Counted from the stretch's first letter, positions 45,167 through 54,694 are shown. The stretch is 64,000 nucleotides of DNA from Virgibacillus chiguensis (GCF_900129865.1 NZ_FQXD01000016.1:1-64000), one strand, 5' to 3'. A program made the numbers and translations. The notes: generated by a model not told the origin, from the sequence alone.

Positions 45167-46843
45167 TCAAATTGCTTGTTCTAGTAGTGTTAAAAGACGT
45201 AAAACTTCATCGGAAGCAGTAGCAAGTTGCTTGAAATAGCTTTTCGCTTCTGTGCGTTCTCCTTGTTCATAGCTTTGCACGGCTAACTTTGCATAATGAT
45301 GTACTTGGCGATGTGGTTCCTCCAACTGCTGGAAGATAGAATTTTCTTTAAGATAGGACGGTAAATTTCCATAATACCACTCACCAAGCCGGCATGCTTG
45401 ATGCGAAGCGACTTGGTTAGAATCAATTTCTTCTAAATCAAGTAGCATGTTATATACACGCCATTTCCAAAGCAAATGATCGGTTTTTGCTGCTTTTAAT
45501 ATATCTTTTGCGTGAAAACGAATACTATCAAAAAATGTCAGGCGATATGCATCCATCTGTTTGCTTAACTCTAAAATGATTTTAGCTGTTTCTTTGGCGA
45601 CATCTTGGGTTGCATTTCCCATGTCAAACATAGCCGCGTTTCGATCAGCAATTTCGGTTACTGCTGATGTTTGTTCTTCTGTCATCGCCGCAATTTGTGA
45701 GGTGGAACCGTTAATGGCTTGTATAGCTGCTATAATATGTTTCAGTTCTTGCTCTCCAACTTGTGATTCTGACACTGTAAGTTGCATACGTGTTTCCGTG
45801 TTATCCATTTCTGTTGTAACATCGCTAGCTACTTGTTGTAGTGACTCCATATTTTGCTTAATTTGTATGGTTTGTTCTTTTGTATGTTCTGCCAGTTTGC
45901 GAACCTCTTGAGCGACGACGGAAAAACCTTTCCCATGTTCACCTGCGCGTGCAGCTTCGATACTTGCATTTAAAGCGAGTAAGTTTGTTTGCTCCGTAAT
46001 ATCTTCAATGACATTTACAAAAGAATGAGTTTGCTTTATTTCTTCATTTAAACTTCTTATTTGCGTGGCTACCTCTTTATAAACCTCGCCCATTTGGTTC
46101 ATATCTTCAAGTGCTCCATGGATTACTTGTTTACTTTTATTTACAGAAACAACCGCTTCATCTGTTTCTTCAGCTACTTTGGTAGCATGTTCAGCTACTT
46201 CATTAACAGAAGCACTAACTTCTTCGGTAGCAGATGTTACATTGTGGCTCTCTTCGACAATACTTTCCATTTGGTTAATTAATTGCTCTGTCGAATCTAA
46301 CGTCGTCACACCATGAAGTAACTCTGAAATTTGACCTAGAAAGGATTTAAATGTTTCTTCGATATGTGCTTGTACGATAAGTTGCTGATCGAAGGCAGTC
46401 AATTTTTGTATAGCGAGCGACAATGGTATGGTTTGTTTTTGTTTGCGGCGTGGTTGTTCTAGTAATAAAGAAATGATGTGATGAGTGAGTAAATGGTGGA
46501 CAGCAATGTATTGTTCCACAGGTATATGTAACTGACTGAGTTGTTTACCTATTTCCATACGCGAGCGTATGTAATTATCATCCACAGTTGCTTTTAACAG
46601 TTCTTCTACATACGTTTCAACAATGGTTTCTAATTGTTGCTGTGAAATGGATTGCTTATTTTGGTTTGAAATAGATTCAAAATAATTGTAAACGACAGAA
46701 ATACATTCTTGCTTATATGGTGATATGATGGGTGCGGCTTGTCTTACTAAATCTAGTGTCTCTTCTGTTATTCCCATTAGCTTTCTATGTATAGAGCTGT
46801 TTTCCAGCTGATTTGTTTTATTAGGTATCGTTTTTGTATGCAA
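45167..46843 (-). CDS. Globin-coupled chemoreceptor-like protein with C-terminal CZB zinc domain
   Basis: A 558-aa soluble chemotaxis transducer. An N-terminal protoglobin-like domain (about residues 25-180) precedes the MCP signalling domain, whose tip is [20 protein letters not shown] near residues 290-320. The C-terminal CZB domain (about 430-555) shows the zinc ligand pattern His (KTDHLLWK), Cys ([12 protein letters not shown]) and His (QVHHYA). In the globin domain the position that aligns with the heme proximal His of HemAT ([10 protein letters not shown] versus R-x-x-I-A-x-x-H) is Leu. Heme binding is thus doubtful. It may sense zinc or oxidant via CZB. There are no membrane segments. 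Confidence 0.82.
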   Translation of the reverse strand: MHTKTIPNKTNQLENSSIHRKLMGITEETLDLVRQAAPIISPYKQECISVVYNYFESISNQNKQSISQQQLETIVETYVEELLKATVDDNYIRSRMEIGKQLSQLHIPVEQYIAVHHLLTHHIISLLLEQPRRKQKQTIPLSLAIQKLTAFDQQLIVQAHIEETFKSFLGQISELLHGVTTLDSTEQLINQMESIVEESHNVTSATEEVSASVNEVAEHATKVAEETDEAVVSVNKSKQVIHGALEDMNQMGEVYKEVATQIRSLNEEIKQTHSFVNVIEDITEQTNLLALNASIEAARAGEHGKGFSVVAQEVRKLAEHTKEQTIQIKQNMESLQQVASDVTTEMDNTETRMQLTVSESQVGEQELKHIIAAIQAINGSTSQIAAMTEEQTSAVTEIADRNAAMFDMGNATQDVAKETAKIILELSKQMDAYRLTFFDSIRFHAKDILKAAKTDHLLWKWRVYNMLLDLEEIDSNQVASHQACRLGEWYYGNLPSYLKENSIFQQLEEPHRQVHHYAKLAVQSYEQGERTEAKSYFKQLATASDEVLRLLTLLEQAI

Positions 46844-46916
46844 AGCTGTTCCTCCTATTGGTAATGAAATTTTGCCACATGTTTACGTTTAGTTAGCCTC
46901 ATCAATTTATTTTTGC

Positions 46917-47007
46917 ACATAGGAAAGCATAGAAGCTTAAAGGTTTATAGTATAAGAAAAACTGCGCCTTTCGCCATAAGGACTTTGGCGACAAGCCAAG
47001 TTTTTCA
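46917..47007 (+). repeat. Repeat A, near-complete copy
   Basis: Contains cataggaaagcatagaag, ttaaaggtttatagtataag, aaaaactgcgcctttcgcca, taaggactttggcgacaagcc and aagtttttcaaat, in full order. Together with the copy at 3793 it defines the family. It lies upstream of the chemoreceptor start on the opposite strand. Confidence 0.8.
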
Positions 47008-47312
47008 AATGGAAATAGCTAATTTATGAAGCTGGTAAGCGATAACAAACTGTAAAAAATTCAATAAAATCGGGCTTTCAACCCGTGGGTATTTTTCCTC
47101 CCTCGTTCCTGGTATCTAATTGAATATGTTCTAAAGGCTGTTCAAAGTAGGTGTTATCTTCCATTTAGAATGGAGCTAACTTGTGTGGAGTAGAGTAATA
47201 TTTTGGTAACATGTAGGTCTTAACAAAAATAATAGTTCTTATTACCTTAAATGTCAACAAAAAATAGACATTTAGAACTAGTAAATACGAAATAGGGTGG
47301 AGTCTAATAATG

Positions 47313-47358
47313 AAAACAGATTGCCATACTTTTTTTAACGAGTATGGCAATCTGTTTT
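47313..47358. terminator. Perfect 18-bp hairpin, bidirectional terminator
   Basis: Arms aaaacagattgccatact (47313-47330) and agtatggcaatctgtttt (47341-47358) with a ten-base loop ttttttaacg. A and T runs flank both sides. It ends minus-strand transcription of the MFS gene region. Confidence 0.75.
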
Positions 47359-47363
47359 GCGCT

Positions 47364-47450
47364 TTAGGAAGCATAAAATGGACAGGCTTATCGTATAAGA
47401 AAAACGTAACTTTCCTCATAGGCACCTGGCGATAAGCTAAGTTTTTCTAA
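47364..47450 (+). repeat. Repeat A copy at the 3' end of the MFS gene
   Basis: Contains aggaagcataaaatgg, cttatcgtataagaaaaac, actttcctcata, acctggcgataagctaagt and ttttctaa. The hairpin arms are acctggc and gctaagt (degraded). Its last bases overlap the stop of the MFS gene (47447). Confidence 0.7.
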
Positions 47451-48619
47451 GCTTTGTCATGTATATACGTTTCTTTTCCGTATGGAAGCAAGTGGTAAAT
47501 TGTAATTAAAATGGTACCAATGAAAGCAATGATTCCCATGAAATTGTATAAGGCATTTCCACTAAAGGTATCAATCATGGCACCTCCAATTAAGGAACCA
47601 ATAATCCCTGATACACCAAAGAATGTTGCAAAGAAAACAAGATGTCCCGTTGATTGTAATATTTTAGGAACAAGTCGTGATATATAGTTAAATGAAGCTA
47701 AATAGAACGTACCAAAAGTTAATCCGTGCATAAACTGTAAACTAATGATGTGCCAAGGGTTATCTGCTGCCCCATAAATAAACCAGCGAATACTATATAA
47801 AATCCCAGCAATAATAACGAATACGAGCGGGTGATATTTTCTGAACCAGTAGCCAGCGGTAGCAAAGACAAGCGCCTCGGTAAGTACGCCGACAAACCAA
47901 GCCACTCCAACTAAACCTTCACTTCCACCTAGTTGCTCAATATACAAACCAATAAAACTATCATTTGCTCGGTGCGTCACACTTAAAAACATGATGAAGA
48001 AAAGAAAAATAAGAAAAGGTTTACTCTTAATGAGCAAACTGACATCCCTTAATTTTACAGGCTCTGACGTTACGTTAACGTCCACTAGCTTAAAACTAAC
48101 AATAAATGCCAATACCCCGAAAAATAAGTAAGGAATAATCATATACTGAATGCCGGCTCTTGTAAGGATTTCTCCAATAACAAGCGAAGAAGTAGCAAAA
48201 CCAATTGAACCCCATAAACGTATCGTTCCGAATGAAACGCCAAGATCATGGGCTCTTCGTTGTGCAAGACTATCCCCTAGTGCCCCAATAGGCGTTACGA
48301 AAAAATAAAATATAGCTCCAACAATGAGTATTGGTAGTAGTGTATTCATTTGAAAAAAGATCACACTCATGACTAGTAAGCCGATGAGACAGACTTGAAT
48401 AACACGTTTTACCGTTTTATATTTATCACTCATATATCCCCAAAACGGTTGCGCTACAATAGAAGCTAAAGGACCAACTGCTAGTACATATCCGATTTCT
48501 GTACCATCCAGTCCTTTGTATTTTAAATACAAAGGTAAATAACTAAGAATAATCGTATTCGTAGCATGGAAAGCAAATAACAACATTTTTAAAGGTGTTA
48601 ACGATGGTTGATTTGACAA
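47447..48619 (-). CDS. MFS transporter (MFS_1-like, YwbF-type)
   Basis: A 390-aa, 12-segment major facilitator. The start of the first helix (LKMLLFAFHATNTIILSYLPLYLKYKGLDGTEIGYVLAVGPL) and PFWGYMSDKYKTVKR after helix 2 are typical of the MFS_1_like branch to which YwbF and nucleoside/sugar permeases belong. Substrate unknown. The ATG at 48619 follows a gagagat site. A repeat A copy lies just upstream. Confidence 0.8.
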   Translation of the reverse strand: MSNQPSLTPLKMLLFAFHATNTIILSYLPLYLKYKGLDGTEIGYVLAVGPLASIVAQPFWGYMSDKYKTVKRVIQVCLIGLLVMSVIFFQMNTLLPILIVGAIFYFFVTPIGALGDSLAQRRAHDLGVSFGTIRLWGSIGFATSSLVIGEILTRAGIQYMIIPYLFFGVLAFIVSFKLVDVNVTSEPVKLRDVSLLIKSKPFLIFLFFIMFLSVTHRANDSFIGLYIEQLGGSEGLVGVAWFVGVLTEALVFATAGYWFRKYHPLVFVIIAGILYSIRWFIYGAADNPWHIISLQFMHGLTFGTFYLASFNYISRLVPKILQSTGHLVFFATFFGVSGIIGSLIGGAMIDTFSGNALYNFMGIIAFIGTILITIYHLLPYGKETYIHDKA

Positions 48620-48635
48620 ATATCTCTCTCCTAAC

Positions 48636-48680
48636 TTTAGAAAAAATTGGCTTATCGCCCAGTCTTATGGCCACATAAAC
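48636..48680 (-). repeat. Repeat A, 3' half, minus strand
   Basis: On the minus strand: ggccataagactgggcgataagccaattttttctaa, matching the family's hairpin and end. The 5' half is not clear. It is in the 5' leader of the MFS gene. Confidence 0.6.
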
Positions 48681-48936
48681 CCAAAAAATCATATACTTCT
48701 CTATCGTGTAAATAAAGTAAAGCTATATCCAGTAGCAGTTTACGTTCTATTACATAGAGGGAAAACAGCTTAAAAAAATGAAAAGCTACTTGTAATGACC
48801 TATCATGTAGTCAAGTGGAAGGAGAGGCTTATCCCCTCACTATTTGTTTTGCACGATAACTAACTGAATAGCGATCATCGGTATGTAGAATCGCTTGCTA
48901 ACTTCAAGTTGTTTTATAGCAAAACCTTCTTGCTCT

Positions 48937-49194
48937 CATCTAAGAGATTGTAAAATTTACCATCTGGGGATAAATTTACTAAGTTATTTAGCCACGTCCG
49001 GCTCCAGCGCCCAGCAACTAGGCGAATTCACTCCATTGCCCTAAGCTAAGTCATCATCGGTTCGTTCTAAATAGGAAGGACTAAAGACGGGCTTACCGGC
49101 ATAATCCTGTTGCAGGAGCATGATTCCTAAGACTTTCGTTGATTCGTTCCACTCTCTACGTTGCTAACCGGGCGCCCCGAGCCTTTGCTCTTAC
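48937..49194 (+). repeat. Repeat B, third copy
   Basis: Aligned with the 43.2-kb copy it has the same order of blocks (ctaagttatttagccac, ggctccagcgcccagcaacta, tcatcatcggttcgttctaa, gactaaagacgggcttaccgg, cctgttgcaggagcatg, acgttgctaaccgggcgcc, ccgagcctttgctctta), with a 12-base deletion in the middle. Located between the MFS and msrA genes. Confidence 0.85.
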
Positions 49195-49275
49195 CTTATC
49201 AGGAAAAATGAACTAAACATTCCTATAGTGTAAAAAACCGACAGCAAATTTTATCTAGTAGGGTTCCAGAGGTAC

Positions 49276-49443
49276 ATGACAAGCGAATATATGAAATGCC
49301 ATACAAATAGAACTTCCAAAAATGAAATAGAAAACAGGGAAGTTATCGTCGATTACTGGCTTAGCGGTATGTTAGATCGAGTGGGTGATCACACATGTGA
49401 AAATAATGAAGAACTACTAAAATGTGCTACCGTTACCGTGTGA
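49276..49443 (+). CDS. Possible small protein of 55 aa
   Basis: A frame with ATG at 49276 (ribosome binding site agagg, spacing 4-5) and stop TGA at 49441-49443. The product is charged and Asn/Glu-rich, with a short hydrophobic patch (VIVDYWLSGMLDRV). No family is recognised and chance cannot be excluded in this size class. It converges on msrA. Confidence 0.25.
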   Translation: MTSEYMKCHTNRTSKNEIENREVIVDYWLSGMLDRVGDHTCENNEELLKCATVTV

Positions 49444-49477
49444 ATAGTAGGACATATTTTATCTGTTTGTTAATTGC

Positions 49478-50005
49478 CTATGATCTCCACACTTGGTTAA
49501 TAAATGCATCCCTACCAGATTTGGCGCGATCTTCTTCGTAGGCAGCTGTATTTTTTCGATAAAAGTTTTGATGGTATGCTTCAGCTGGATAAAAAGCCGT
49601 AGCTGGCAATATTTGCGTAACAATCGGGTTAGAAAATTTTCCGCTCTCTTCAAGATGTAATTTGGAGGATTCTGCTGCTATTTTTTGGTTTTCATTATGA
49701 TAAAAAATAGCAGTTCGATAGGAGTCACCTCGATCATGGAATTGTCCTCCGTCATCGGTAGGGTCAATTTGCTGCCAGTATATGTTCAATATGGTTTCAT
49801 AGGATAAAACATTTGGATCGTAAATAATTTCAACTGCTTCATAGTGCCCCGTTTTGCCTTGTTTTACTTCTTCATATGTCGGGTTTTCCGTATGACCACC
49901 TGTATATCCAGAAATAACACTGTCTACGCCATTCCATTGGTCAAACGGCTTTACCATACACCAAAAGCATCCGCCAGCAAAGGTTGCTCGTTGTTTTTTC
50001 TTCAT
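49478..50005 (-). CDS. msrA: Peptide methionine sulfoxide reductase A
   Basis: A 175-aa enzyme with the catalytic GCFWC motif (AGGCFWCMVKPF, residues 10-21), the substrate-binding Glu/Tyr motif GYTGGHTENPTYEEV and GHYEAVEI. It reduces S-methionine sulfoxide in proteins. Full length; there is no MsrB partner next to it. The ribosome binding site is gaggga before the ATG at 50005. Monocistronic. Confidence 0.93.
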   Translation of the reverse strand: MKKKQRATFAGGCFWCMVKPFDQWNGVDSVISGYTGGHTENPTYEEVKQGKTGHYEAVEIIYDPNVLSYETILNIYWQQIDPTDDGGQFHDRGDSYRTAIFYHNENQKIAAESSKLHLEESGKFSNPIVTQILPATAFYPAEAYHQNFYRKNTAAYEEDRAKSGRDAFINQVWRS

Positions 50006-50100
50006 GAAAGAATCCCTCGCTTTTCATAAGGAAGTTTGCAAGTTAGTTTATTTTTATTAGAATAAAGATACTATAACATATTTTGCTAGTAGGTGACAGA

Positions 50101-50763
50101 ATGGCAGAACCATATATTCATAAATTATTTCATAGAAAAAAACTAGATCAGCAAAATCAAGAAGAAAAGGGGTCTATGGCTTATGTAAATGAAGAGGTGA
50201 ACGGTTCTATTTATGTAACAGATCAAGGGTTAACGCTGGAGAAAGACGGAGATAAAGCATTGTTTGTTTACCCGTGGAAACATTATTATGATTGGGCTGA
50301 CGTCTATGAATTAGACACGATGCAAATAGGAGATATTGGGGAAAATCTATCTGTCTTAGAGATGGATGAGTACGCGGTGTCCATCGGAGATACCTATCGA
50401 CTAGGGGAGGCGATCGTTCAAGTTAGCCAACCTTATTTACCATCTTGGAAGTTAGCGAGGCATTTGCAAATAGATGATTTTGCATTACAAATGCAACAAA
50501 GTGGTCGTACAGGGTGGTATTTTCGCATTCTTCAAGCAGGGAACATACAAGCAGAACAAGATATGGAATTAATTGATCGTCCCTACCCGCAATGGTCGAT
50601 TGCTGCATGCAATGAGGCAATGCACAAGTTTAAAGAAGATTTACGTTTAGCAGACGATTTATTACAGTGTGACGTGCTAGGGAGTATGTGGAAAAATATG
50701 CTAAAAAAAAGATTGCGGGGCATTCCGTTACGAACTAAAAGGCGTCTATTTGGCCCTGAATAA
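50101..50763 (+). CDS. MOSC domain protein with Cys-to-Ser change
   Basis: A 220-aa protein related to MOSC domain proteins such as YiiM/YflK. It contains DIGENLSV (GxxGENL motif), IGDTYRLGEAIVQVSQPYLP, SWKLA, then GRTGWYFRILQAG. In the family the QPR-x-PC segment carries a conserved Cys that binds molybdenum cofactor or transfers sulfur; here the sequence is QPYLPSWKLA, with Ser at the Cys position. It may have lost the classical activity. The ATG at 50101 (ribosome binding site aggtg) is chosen over a TTG at 50083. Confidence 0.75.
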   Translation: MAEPYIHKLFHRKKLDQQNQEEKGSMAYVNEEVNGSIYVTDQGLTLEKDGDKALFVYPWKHYYDWADVYELDTMQIGDIGENLSVLEMDEYAVSIGDTYRLGEAIVQVSQPYLPSWKLARHLQIDDFALQMQQSGRTGWYFRILQAGNIQAEQDMELIDRPYPQWSIAACNEAMHKFKEDLRLADDLLQCDVLGSMWKNMLKKRLRGIPLRTKRRLFGPE

Positions 50764-50909
50764 GAGTAAGCTTGGCGGTGTTTCGTTTACAGCTTAGAAA
50801 GCTTAGCTCTTCTCGGCGGGAAAAGCGCCGTCGCTTTTCTAATCCGATCGTATCGTGTAAACAAATTGGATTTTACTATTGATACGTTCATTTGAGGCTA
50901 TATATCTAT

Positions 50910-50959
50910 AAAACCGCTAATCAGTGGGTAATGCATTCCATACTGAAAAGCGGTTTTTT
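50910..50959. terminator. Intrinsic terminator between MOSC and Hsp20 genes
   Basis: Stem aaaaccgct with agcggtttt, extended inside by tcagt/actga, followed by T. It sits between convergent genes and can serve both. Confidence 0.8.
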
Positions 50960-50974
50960 CCGTAATTCGTACAT

Positions 50975-51409
50975 TTAGGAATTTTCCAATACATGAACAT
51001 GAACGCGATTTTTTCTGCTTGTTTCGGAAATAAGGCGATGCAATTGGATATAGACAAGGCCATTTTTGTAAGTTGCTTTTATTTTATCGGAACGAACGGG
51101 AAAGGGAAGGGTTATTTTTCTTTCAAATACACCGTGTAGAATTTCTTCTTTCACTACTGTTCCATAAGAATGGTCAATATCAATGGAACCTTTTAATTCC
51201 AATGTAGTATAGTCTACGTAAACATCAAGCTTTTCCAAATCACTTAGTCCGGGAACACTTGCAATACAAAATAATTCATGGTCGGTTTGATAAATGTTTA
51301 TTTGTGGTATTGTAGGTTTTATAAGACCTTCAAACTCGTTCCAAAAACGATCACCGAAAAAATGATCCATATTCTTTTTCCAATCGGACATTTGCTGAAA
51401 AGGATCCAT
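50975..51409 (-). CDS. Small heat-shock protein, Hsp20/alpha-crystallin family
   Basis: A 144-aa protein. I start it at the ATG at 51409 (aggtg site) rather than at 51439. It has a short N-terminal arm with DPFQQMSDWKKNMDHFF and an alpha-crystallin domain of seven to eight strands including ELFCIASVPGLSDLEKLDVYVDYTTLELKG. The usual A-x-x-x-N-G-V-L motif appears as ATYKNGLVYIQL. The layout resembles B. subtilis CotP/YocM-type proteins, which act as holdase chaperones or spore coat components. Monocistronic. Confidence 0.82.
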   Translation of the reverse strand: MDPFQQMSDWKKNMDHFFGDRFWNEFEGLIKPTIPQINIYQTDHELFCIASVPGLSDLEKLDVYVDYTTLELKGSIDIDHSYGTVVKEEILHGVFERKITLPFPVRSDKIKATYKNGLVYIQLHRLISETSRKNRVHVHVLENS

Positions 51410-51976
51410 ACACGTATCACCTCGTTTTATCCTGGCCATCTACGTATGTAATGGATAGCCAAATTTTTTTAGCGGATATAAGGTGCTGTAAGACTTTTGC
51501 TTCAAGAAAAGGAAGGTATAATGGAAATAGGGAAAACAGCACCTACATCTTACATCTTCCATTCATTTAGAGGCGCCTTTAGGACGTCCCCGTAGTTGCT
51601 TAACAACCTATGGGGATATGGGAGGAAACCACACCCTCACGGATGGAAGGTTCGCTTTATTTGTTACTAAATGAGTAGTAAGGGACAGTTTGCAGCCGAA
51701 AAATTTTAAGTTCAAGTCACTACATGATAGCCTATGCTGTCGTTAGTTCGATGTGCATGTCATGTTTGTAAAATACGCATGAAAATAAAAATATTTCATA
51801 AATATGAGAAATGAGGTAAGCTTAAAGAGTGAGTTGAAAAAGGGTTGATGAGCTGATATGTATACTGTTGTCAATGGATTAGTCTCATTGGCTTCAAGCA
51901 AACAGATGAGACTATAAGTATATGTAAATCATCGAACTTTGAAACATCCTCTTAAATCAAGGTATGGGAGGGCTTG
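51410..51976. other. Gap with an unexplained GC-richer, structured segment
   Basis: Most of the 567 bp holds no gene. A GC-richer block at about 51560-51690 includes an imperfect hairpin (ccccgtagttg ... caacctatgggg) and runs such as gggatatgggaggaaacc. It could be part of a noncoding RNA or a relic; I cannot match it to a known class. Confidence 0.35.
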
Positions 51977-52594
51977 ATGTTGTTAAGTAATGCCATCGTT
52001 ATGGTTGTTATTATTTTAGTTATTAATATCGTATACGTATCCTTATCTACTGTACGCATGATTTTAACATTAAAAGGAAGGCGTTACATTGCTGCCTTCG
52101 TTAGTATGTTTGAAATTGTTATTTATGTACTTGGTCTCGGGCTTGTGCTAGATAACTTAAATGAAATTCAAAATTTAATTGCTTATGCCATCGGTTTTGG
52201 AATAGGTGTTATTTGTGGTTCCATGATTGAAGAAAAGCTAGCGCTAGGGTATATTACCGTCAATGTGATTTCATCAAATCCAGATATCGCTTTTACGAAA
52301 CAATTACGGGATAAAGGGTATGGTGTTACAAGCTGGTTTGCTTACGGGATGGAAGGTGATCGTTTATCCATGCAAATCTTAACCCCTCGTAAGTATGAGT
52401 TGAAACTCTATGAAACCATTAAACAAATTGATCCGAAAGCGTTTATCATTGCTTATGAACCGAAGCAAATACATGGCGGATTTTGGGTGAAACAAGTGCG
52501 AAAAGGTCGGTTAATGAATCCGAAAAAACGTACGGAAGAAGAGAGAAAACACCAGCAGGTAAAAGCAGATGACCAAGGAGAATTACACCAATAA
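51977..52594 (+). CDS. yebE: DUF5698/DUF2179 membrane protein (UPF0316, YebE)
   Basis: A 205-aa protein with three N-terminal membrane helices (about residues 5-100) and a DUF2179 cytoplasmic domain ([32 protein letters not shown], then [16 protein letters not shown]). Its location upstream of purE mirrors B. subtilis yebE. The ATG at 51977 is preceded by a gggaggg site. Function unknown. The small gene yebG that follows in B. subtilis is not found here. Confidence 0.88.
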   Translation: MLLSNAIVMVVIILVINIVYVSLSTVRMILTLKGRRYIAAFVSMFEIVIYVLGLGLVLDNLNEIQNLIAYAIGFGIGVICGSMIEEKLALGYITVNVISSNPDIAFTKQLRDKGYGVTSWFAYGMEGDRLSMQILTPRKYELKLYETIKQIDPKAFIIAYEPKQIHGGFWVKQVRKGRLMNPKKRTEEERKHQQVKADDQGELHQ

Positions 52595-52634
52595 AGCAAA
52601 GAATAATGTATAATCGTAAAATAATGGTAAAAAC

Positions 52635-52705
52635 CGAACGTTGTTATTGTTTTAATAAGTAATGTTCGTTATTTTATTGACAGTAAGACAATATATTGTT
52701 ATTCT
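52635..52705 (+). promoter_or_regulatory. PurBox pair and sigma-A promoter of the pur operon
   Basis: PurBox cores CGAAC at 52635-52639 (context aaaaccgaacgtt) and GTTCG at 52664-52668 (reverse context aataacgaacatt) are convergent with 24 bp between them, exactly as before pbuG. -35 TTGACA (52677-52682), 17-bp spacer and -10 TATTCT (52700-52705) follow. PurR repression is expected. Confidence 0.88.
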
Positions 52706-52727
52706 TAAATCGACAATAAAACAACGG

Positions 52728-52799
52728 AACCTCATATAAAACTGAGAATATGGCTCAGAAGTCTCTACCCAGCACCGTAAATGACTGGACTATGAGGGA
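52728..52799 (+). promoter_or_regulatory. Guanine riboswitch aptamer (pur operon leader)
   Basis: P1 cctcata/tatgagg, P2 ctgag/ctcag with the loop aatatgg, the core gtctctacc, P3 cag/ctg with the loop caccgtaaatga, and J3-1 gactat with the guanine-type C. Together with the terminator below it gives attenuation of the operon. Confidence 0.92.
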
Positions 52800-52849
52800 A
52801 GTAGGATCGTGCTATGCTTAACGAAGGCACGTCTGTTTCCATATATATT

Positions 52850-52907
52850 GAAACAGATTTATTCTCTTCTCTTATAACTATGAGAGTAGAAATAAATCTG
52901 TTTTTTG
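52850..52907 (+). terminator. Riboswitch terminator in the pur leader
   Basis: Long stem aaacagatttattctc ... gagagtagaaataaatctgttttttg with internal pairing, followed by a T-run. Bases gtctgtttcc upstream (about 52831-52840) could form a competing stem with part of it. Confidence 0.85.
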
Positions 52908-53094
52908 TTTTACATTATAGGGGAGTATACACTCTCTAACGTTTTGCAGGATAACAAAAATGGTTGCTGTCGATAAAGACTTGGTAACGGTTTTTAGGAA
53001 ATTAGTTGACGCAAAGATCATTACATGTAATTGGTTTATGTTATTTATTCAAGGAATTATCGCATAAGAAATTAGAAACAAGGTGGTTGAAATC

Positions 53095-53580
53095 ATGATA
53101 GGGGTAATTATGGGCAGTATTTCTGATTGGGAAACGATGAAGTATGCTTGTGATGTATTAGATCAACTGCAACTTCCATATGAAAAGGAAATTATGTCCG
53201 CTCATCGGACACCAGACGATATGTTTACTTATGCCAAGTCAGCTAGGGAGCGAGGGATCAAAGTAATTATTGCTGGTGCTGGGGGTGCAGCTCATTTACC
53301 AGGAATGGTAGCATCACAAACGAATTTGCCTGTCATCGGAGTTCCGGTTCAGAGCAAAGCGTTACAAGGGCTTGATTCGCTTTTATCGATTGTACAAATG
53401 CCAGGTGGTGTTCCGACAGCAACGGTTGCGATTGGAAAAGCTGGAGCGAAAAATGCAGGGATACTTGCAGCACAAATGATAGGTGCGTTTGATGACAAAG
53501 TAGCTAATAGATTGGAAGATTTTCGCAATGAGATGAAGCAGGCTGTTGCAGAAATGAGGGATGAACTTGCAAAAAAGTAA
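53095..53580 (+). CDS. purE: N5-carboxyaminoimidazole ribonucleotide mutase
   Basis: A 161-aa enzyme with the PurE signature [13 protein letters not shown], the active-site His in SAHRTP and [11 protein letters not shown]. It interconverts N5-CAIR and CAIR. I use the ATG at 53095 (aaggtgg site); an upstream GTG at 53083 is possible. It is the first gene of the pur operon, overlapping purK by 20 bp. Confidence 0.95.
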   Translation: MIGVIMGSISDWETMKYACDVLDQLQLPYEKEIMSAHRTPDDMFTYAKSARERGIKVIIAGAGGAAHLPGMVASQTNLPVIGVPVQSKALQGLDSLLSIVQMPGGVPTATVAIGKAGAKNAGILAAQMIGAFDDKVANRLEDFRNEMKQAVAEMRDELAKK

Positions 53581-54694
53581 CCTTATCTTACCTCCAAAAA
53601 CGATTGGAATTATTGGTGGCGGACAACTTGGTCGCATGATGGCGTTGGCAGCTAAATATATGGGATATCGTATTGCAGTGCTTGACCCAACTGCTGACTG
53701 TCCGACAGCGCAGGTTGCTGATCATTCGATTGTTGCCCACTATGATGATATGGATGCAATTAAAGAATTAGCGAATGTATCAGATGTTGTTACGTACGAG
53801 TTTGAAAATGTGAATTTACAAGCAGCGGCTTTTTTAGAACAACAAGATAAACTCCCGCAAGGCGCTTATGCCTTAGAAGTGACGCAAAATCGCGAAAAAG
53901 AAAAAACAGTGATGCGCGAGCTTGATTTACCAGTAGCTGATTTTGTTGTTGTGAGAAACGGAGAGGAATGTTTACGAGCGTTACAAGATTTCTCCTTTCC
54001 TGTAGTGATTAAAACGTGTAGTGGGGGATATGATGGCAAAGGTCAGTTAAAAATAGAGGATGAATCAGACATTGATACAGCTTGTCAGTTTGCTGATAAG
54101 TACCGACATTGTATTATAGAGCAGTGGGTACGTTTTGATAAAGAGATATCCGTCATTTTTACACGTTCGCATGCTGGGGAAATTACTTTTTTCCCTATTG
54201 CAGAAAATGAACATCGCCAGCATATTTTATACCAGACATCTGTACCAGCTACGGTTTCGACAGAAGTAGAGAAGCTTGCGATCCAGGCGGTAGAAAAGCT
54301 AGCGCATCATATGCATATCGTTGGAACCTTTGCGGTGGAACTATTTGTTCAAGGTGATTCTATTTATATGAACGAATTGGCACCACGACCACATAATTCG
54401 GGACATTATACGATAGAAGCATGCAATGTTTCCCAATTTATGCAACATATTCGTGCGATTTGTGGTATGCCGTTACTAGAAGTAAACCTTCTACAATCTG
54501 CTATCATGGTCAATGTTTTAGGGCAAGATCTAGAGCATGTTATGCAGTGCTTACCGAAAGCAACAGCAGGCTTTGTTCATTTGTATGGAAAAGAAGCAGC
54601 GAAAGCCCAACGGAAAATGGGGCATATTACTTTTACTAGCGATACGCTACAGAACGTACACCAGCAAATGAAGACATTTTGGGAGGCAAAATAG
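53561..54694 (+). CDS. purK: N5-carboxyaminoimidazole ribonucleotide synthase
   Basis: This 377-aa ATP-grasp enzyme makes N5-CAIR from AIR, ATP and bicarbonate. It has the N-terminal [11 protein letters not shown] nucleotide-binding motif, the ATP-grasp segment [13 protein letters not shown] and the metal-binding [14 protein letters not shown] motif near the end. It overlaps purE by 20 bp, as in other Bacillus pur operons. It is adjacent to purB with no gap. Confidence 0.95.
   Translation: MNLQKSNLILPPKTIGIIGGGQLGRMMALAAKYMGYRIAVLDPTADCPTAQVADHSIVAHYDDMDAIKELANVSDVVTYEFENVNLQAAAFLEQQDKLPQGAYALEVTQNREKEKTVMRELDLPVADFVVVRNGEECLRALQDFSFPVVIKTCSGGYDGKGQLKIEDESDIDTACQFADKYRHCIIEQWVRFDKEISVIFTRSHAGEITFFPIAENEHRQHILYQTSVPATVSTEVEKLAIQAVEKLAHHMHIVGTFAVELFVQGDSIYMNELAPRPHNSGHYTIEACNVSQFMQHIRAICGMPLLEVNLLQSAIMVNVLGQDLEHVMQCLPKATAGFVHLYGKEAAKAQRKMGHITFTSDTLQNVHQQMKTFWEAK

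Noticed and set aside
47165-47425. 86-codon minus-strand frame near the MFS gene
   Set aside because: It crosses the perfect 18-bp terminator hairpin and a repeat A copy, which is not compatible with a coding gene.
35381-49194. Repeat B copies as a CRISPR array
   Set aside because: Copies are kilobases apart with no regular spacers; no direct-repeat array of CRISPR type was seen anywhere in the window.
52595-52727. A yebG-like small gene between yebE and purE
   Set aside because: The interval contains only the PurBoxes and promoter; no open frame with a start codon and ribosome binding site was found.
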